A model generated the notes under the pieces. That model made no database searches. It was not told the DNA's origin and worked only from the letters and a program-made list of their open reading frames with translations. Both the position numbers and the translations under genes were made by a program. Source: Gammaproteobacteria bacterium (GTDB lineage Bacteria; Pseudomonadota; Gammaproteobacteria; HTCC5015). Taken from it: a DNA stretch of 64,000 nt. The stretch spans positions 1 through 64,000 of the forward strand of contig JAFGLM010000009.1 of NCBI GenBank assembly GCA_016928055.1, in the 5' to 3' direction. Of the stretch, positions 60,341 through 64,000 are shown one piece after another; the stretch's first letter is position 1, and each line of letters opens with the position of its first letter.

Positions 60341-62932
60341 ATGGCAAAGGCACTCAGGCAAACCGATACCCGCGAGCACACGCCGATGATGCAGCAATAT
60401 CTGCAGCTTAAGGCGCAATATCCAACGACGCTGGTTTTCTATCGCATGGGCGATTTTTATGAATTGTTCTATGACGATGCCAAGCGTGCCGCCAAACTAC
60501 TGGGAATCTCCCTGACCCAGCGCGGTCAATCCGCAGGCCAACCCATCCCCATGGCCGGCGTTCCATATCACGCGGCAGAGAATTACCTCGCCAAACTGAT
60601 TAAGCAAGGCGAATCTATAGTGATTTGTGAGCAGATAGGTGATCCGGGCGGCAATGGTCCCATGCAACGCGAAGTGACCCGTATTATTACGCCCGGCACG
60701 GTGACCGATGAGGCTTTACTGCAAGAACGACGTGCCTCGCTGCTGGTGGCGGTTCACCGGCAAAAAGACCGCTATGGTCTGGCTTATCTTGACCTGAGTA
60801 CCGGTGATTTCCGTCTCCTGGAGCTGGAAAATACTCAGCAACTCTATAGCGAACTGGAAAGGCTGCAACCCGCCGAATTGCTACAGAGTGAAGATTGGCG
60901 TAACGACACTGAACTCCTGAATCGCTACAAGGTACAGGCACGCCCACCCTGGCATTTTGACCTCGACACCGCTTATCGCAACCTGACAGAACAGTTTGGC
61001 ACCCGGGATTTACGAGGTTTTGGCTGCGAAAATCTGCAACTGGCTATTGCTGCAGCCGGTTGCCTGCTCACCTACGTTCGGGAAACACAATTGGGGGCAT
61101 TACCTCACTTACGCGGCCTGTTAACAGAGTCTCTCGATAATACCTTGATAATGGATGCCGGCTGCCGACGCAACCTGGAACTCGAATCTGATCTGAGTGG
61201 TAATGCCGACAACAGTCTGCTTGGCTTGCTGGATCGCTGCGTTACCGCGATGGGTAGTCGTTTATTAAAACGCTGGCTGGGACAACCCTTGCGTGATACA
61301 ACCCAAATTGAGTCCCGTCAGCAGGCAGTGTTGGCATTGTTGCAACAGTACAACGCGCTGCGCGAAAATCTGCGAGCGGTGGGCGATATCGAACGCATTA
61401 GCGCTCGTATCGCACTCAATTCGGCACGGCCGCGCGATTTGCTGGTCTTACGCGCGACACTCGACTGCTTACCGGACATTCAGCAATCATTTGTATCTGC
61501 TGATTCTGTGCTTTTGAAAACACTGCAAAATCAACTGACTCGACCTGAATCTGAGGCTGAACTACTGCACAGTGCATTAATCGAAAATCCCCCGTTATTG
61601 ATTCGTGACGGTGGTGTCATTGCCGCCGGTTACGATAGTGAACTGGATGAACTGCGCGATTTAAGCAGCCATGCCGACCAGTTTTTAACGGATCTGGAAA
61701 ATCGCGAACGCGAGCGTAGTGGCATCTCAAATCTAAAAGTCAGTTATAACCGGGTTCACGGTTATTACATTGAAATCAGTAAATCACATCTGGAAAAAGT
61801 GCCATTGTATTTTCAGCGCCGCCAGACCCTGAAAAGCGCAGAACGCTATATCACCCCGGAATTGAAAGAGTTTGAGGATAAGGTACTGAGTGCCAAACAA
61901 CGTGCGCTAGCAAAGGAAAAACAGTTATATGAAGCGTTACTGCAAAAACTGGCGTTATCGTTGCCCCAATTCCAGACCATTGCACAAGCTCTCGCGCAAC
62001 TCGATGTGCTCGCCTGTTTTGCAGAACGCGCCGACAACCTGAATTACTGCTGTCCTGAACTGACGACAACACACGGCATATCGATAAAGGATGGTCGTCA
62101 TCCGGTGGTTGAAGCGCTGTTGGATCAACCCTTCGTGCCGAATGATATTGAAATGCACGATGATCGTCGCATGCTCCTGATTACCGGCCCGAATATGGGT
62201 GGTAAGTCCACTTATATGCGCCAGATTGCACTCATCGTTATTCTCGCCTGTAGCGGCAGTTTTGTACCGGCGACGGAAGCCCGCATCGGTCCCATTGACC
62301 GTATCTTTACCCGCATCGGAGCGTCCGATGATCTGGCAGGTGGTCGCTCGACATTTATGGTTGAAATGAGTGAAGCCGCCAATATTCTGCATAATGCCAC
62401 CGCCAACAGTCTGGTATTAATGGATGAGGTGGGGCGCGGCACCAGCACCTTTGACGGCTTATCACTGGCCTGGGCCTGCGCCGAACAGCTGGCCTCCCAG
62501 ATCAAGGCTTATACTCTGTTTGCCACACACTACTTTGAGCTAACGGCATTGGCAGACCATCTGCACTCAGTGAAAAATGTTCATCTTGACGCGATTGAAC
62601 ACCATGAAAATATTATTTTCATGCACGCCGTCAAGCCCGGTCCGGCCAATCAAAGTTATGGTTTACAGGTTGCCAAACTCGCCGGTGTACCCGGCGAAGT
62701 GATTGCCAAAGCGCGTATACAGCTCAAGCAACTGGAACAACACTCAGCAAAAATGCAAAATGACGCGCAACTGCAACTGGGATTATTTGAACAGGCTGCC
62801 GCTGACGCACAAACAGTAACCGATCCCCTGCGCGAAATGTTGCAGGAGCTTAATCCGGATCAATTAACACCTAGAAATGCTTTGGAATTACTGTATAAAC
62901 TAAAAGGCCTGGGCGAACAGGAGAATAATTAA
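60341..62932 (+). CDS. mutS: DNA mismatch repair protein MutS
   Basis: This 863-residue protein has the mismatch-recognition FYE motif (residues 39-41, in [13 protein letters not shown]), the MutS core, and the C-terminal ATPase with Walker [10 protein letters not shown] (about residue 620) and [19 protein letters not shown]. Length matches E. coli MutS (853). It is divergent from pncC; the promoter must lie in the 155 bases between them. nadK starts 2 bases after its stop. Confidence 0.98.
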   Translation: MAKALRQTDTREHTPMMQQYLQLKAQYPTTLVFYRMGDFYELFYDDAKRAAKLLGISLTQRGQSAGQPIPMAGVPYHAAENYLAKLIKQGESIVICEQIGDPGGNGPMQREVTRIITPGTVTDEALLQERRASLLVAVHRQKDRYGLAYLDLSTGDFRLLELENTQQLYSELERLQPAELLQSEDWRNDTELLNRYKVQARPPWHFDLDTAYRNLTEQFGTRDLRGFGCENLQLAIAAAGCLLTYVRETQLGALPHLRGLLTESLDNTLIMDAGCRRNLELESDLSGNADNSLLGLLDRCVTAMGSRLLKRWLGQPLRDTTQIESRQQAVLALLQQYNALRENLRAVGDIERISARIALNSARPRDLLVLRATLDCLPDIQQSFVSADSVLLKTLQNQLTRPESEAELLHSALIENPPLLIRDGGVIAAGYDSELDELRDLSSHADQFLTDLENRERERSGISNLKVSYNRVHGYYIEISKSHLEKVPLYFQRRQTLKSAERYITPELKEFEDKVLSAKQRALAKEKQLYEALLQKLALSLPQFQTIAQALAQLDVLACFAERADNLNYCCPELTTTHGISIKDGRHPVVEALLDQPFVPNDIEMHDDRRMLLITGPNMGGKSTYMRQIALIVILACSGSFVPATEARIGPIDRIFTRIGASDDLAGGRSTFMVEMSEAANILHNATANSLVLMDEVGRGTSTFDGLSLAWACAEQLASQIKAYTLFATHYFELTALADHLHSVKNVHLDAIEHHENIIFMHAVKPGPANQSYGLQVAKLAGVPGEVIAKARIQLKQLEQHSAKMQNDAQLQLGLFEQAAADAQTVTDPLREMLQELNPDQLTPRNALELLYKLKGLGEQENN

Positions 62933-62934
62933 TA

Positions 62935-63822
62935 ATGACTGAATTCAAACGGATTGCACTGGTGCGCAATGAGAAGGTTGATCCCGGCGATATGCTGGTT
63001 CGTCTGGCTGATTTTCTGGTGCAAAAAGACTGTACAGTGTTGCCGGAAAAAAGCTGTGCCGGTGCCCTGGGCGATGAGATCTATCCGCTTTACAGTTTTG
63101 AACAATTGCATGAAGCCGATCTGGCGATTGTCATTGGTGGCGACGGCACCTTGTTGAATGCGGCACGCAATCTAGCGCCTTATGGTGTACCGATCGTAGG
63201 TATCAATATGGGGCGTTTGGGTTTTCTGGTTGATGTATCACCCGACGATTTGCTTGGCAGTATGCAGGAAATATTGCAGGGCAATTTTATCTCTGAACAC
63301 CGGCTCATGCTGCGGGCTGAAGTCCTACGTGAAGACAAGCTGATTGCCGAACATCTGGCTTTTAATGATGTGGTCGTGAATAACCAGTACCAGGCTCGCA
63401 TGATTGAATTCAATACCCACGCCAATGACCGTTATGTCAATCACGAGCGGGCGGACGGTATTGTGGTGGCCACACCTACCGGCTCCACTGCGTATGCGCT
63501 ATCTTCCGGTGGACCGATCCTGCATCCTGCGCTGGAAGCACTCGCTCTGGTTCCCATTTGTCCGCACACCCTCAATCACCGGCCGCTGGTTATCGATGCC
63601 AGCGTGACCATCACCGTGGCCATTGACCCGGAATGCACAGTCGAAGCGCAAGTCAGTTTTGACGGTCAGGCCAATTGCAACCTGCAGGCGGGTGATCGTG
63701 TGCGTATCCGGCGTAGTGAAACCCGCGTGGAGTTACTGCACCCGCAAGGCTATGAGTTCTACGATATCCTGCGCGCCAAACTGCGCTGGGGTAAGCAACC
63801 TGGACGAACCCCACCGAGATAA
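62935..63822 (+). CDS. nadK: NAD kinase
   Basis: This 295-residue kinase phosphorylates NAD to NADP. Key motifs are the GGDGT loop ([13 protein letters not shown]), NDVVVN and the [15 protein letters not shown] region. Length matches E. coli NadK (292). It follows mutS by 2 bases, so the two are co-transcribed, and precedes recN by 8 bases. Cytoplasmic. Confidence 0.97.
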   Translation: MTEFKRIALVRNEKVDPGDMLVRLADFLVQKDCTVLPEKSCAGALGDEIYPLYSFEQLHEADLAIVIGGDGTLLNAARNLAPYGVPIVGINMGRLGFLVDVSPDDLLGSMQEILQGNFISEHRLMLRAEVLREDKLIAEHLAFNDVVVNNQYQARMIEFNTHANDRYVNHERADGIVVATPTGSTAYALSSGGPILHPALEALALVPICPHTLNHRPLVIDASVTITVAIDPECTVEAQVSFDGQANCNLQAGDRVRIRRSETRVELLHPQGYEFYDILRAKLRWGKQPGRTPPR

Positions 63823-63830
63823 ACCGGAAT

Positions 63831-64000
63831 ATGCTTAAGCATCTGCGCATTCAGAATTTCGCCATTATCGATGAGCTGGAACTCGAATTCGGCCCGGGTA
63901 TGACGGCGCTGACCGGTGAAACGGGGGCTGGTAAATCGATATTGCTCGATGCCCTGGGTCTGGTGCTGGGTGACCGAGCAGACAGCAACAGCTTGCGCGA
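63831..64000 (+). CDS. recN: DNA repair protein RecN, 5' part
   Basis: The first 56 codons are present and cut by the window edge. They encode the N-terminal half-domain of an SMC-type ATPase: [20 protein letters not shown] and Walker [16 protein letters not shown]. RecN acts in double-strand break repair. nadK-recN order is usual in gammaproteobacteria. ATG 63831 lies 8 bases after nadK. Confidence 0.93.
   Translation, partial: MLKHLRIQNFAIIDELELEFGPGMTALTGETGAGKSILLDALGLVLGDRADSNSLR

Overview
The window looks like the chromosome of a halophilic or halotolerant, facultatively anaerobic gammaproteobacterium that degrades plant polysaccharides. The evidence is a tmRNA with an ANEDNYALAA tag; the housekeeping order tRNA-Ser(GCU), csrA, lysC, alaS, recX, recA; a single-chain purL of about 1290 residues; an hrpA of about 1280 residues; an ectoine operon; and secreted pectinases whose domains are joined by poly-serine linkers, as is common in Cellvibrio/Saccharophagus-type bacteria. 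The genus cannot be fixed from this window alone.

Layout. 1-5.9 kb: a frameshifted AraC regulator cut by the left edge, a small YdaS/Cro-like regulator, a thiamine-diphosphate enzyme of the acetolactate synthase type, ettA, and an orphan periplasmic sugar-type binding protein. 6-11 kb: purL, an HxlR regulator with a palindromic operator candidate, and ssrA. 11.1-20 kb: the most unusual region. A PAS-sigma54 activator is followed by an inverted repeat, a good -24/-12 promoter and twelve tightly packed genes: three NifX-like proteins, a DUF5320 protein, a DUF89 phosphatase-like protein, a membrane protein, two MinD-type ATPases with inserted ferredoxin domains, a thiamine-pyrophosphokinase-like protein, a methyltransferase, a thiamine-binding-family protein and a metallo-beta-lactamase-fold protein. 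The core resembles the sigma54-controlled 'orange protein' (ORP) cluster of Desulfovibrio, but with extra thiamine- and C1-type genes. 20-24.4 kb: an OFA-family transporter, pflA and pflB. 24.8-31.6 kb: a sodium/solute symporter, ectABC-ask, divergent ectR, crcB and DUF190.

31.7-38.2 kb: two secreted pectate lyases, one of about 1440 residues with at least six domains, whose promoter carries a perfect 14-bp palindrome. 38.6-44.5 kb: transaldolase, larE and hrpA. 44.6-48.2 kb: a lipoprotein and a Tat-exported DUF1501 protein behind a perfect FNR/Anr-type box. 48.2-52.7 kb: an FmdB-like zinc ribbon, an acyltransferase, a GH28 enzyme and a diguanylate cyclase overlapping it. 52.9-64 kb: housekeeping genes (tRNA-Ser, csrA, lysC, alaS, recX, recA, pncC, mutS, nadK, start of recN), with a small palindromic element between csrA and the tRNA.

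How they fit together: the ORP-like cluster, pyruvate formate-lyase and the FNR-type boxes point to a life with regular anoxia. Ectoine synthesis and solute uptake point to salt stress. The pectinases point to plant or algal cell walls as a carbon source. Start codons were reassigned where an alternative start had a better Shine-Dalgarno sequence or family alignment; this is noted per gene.
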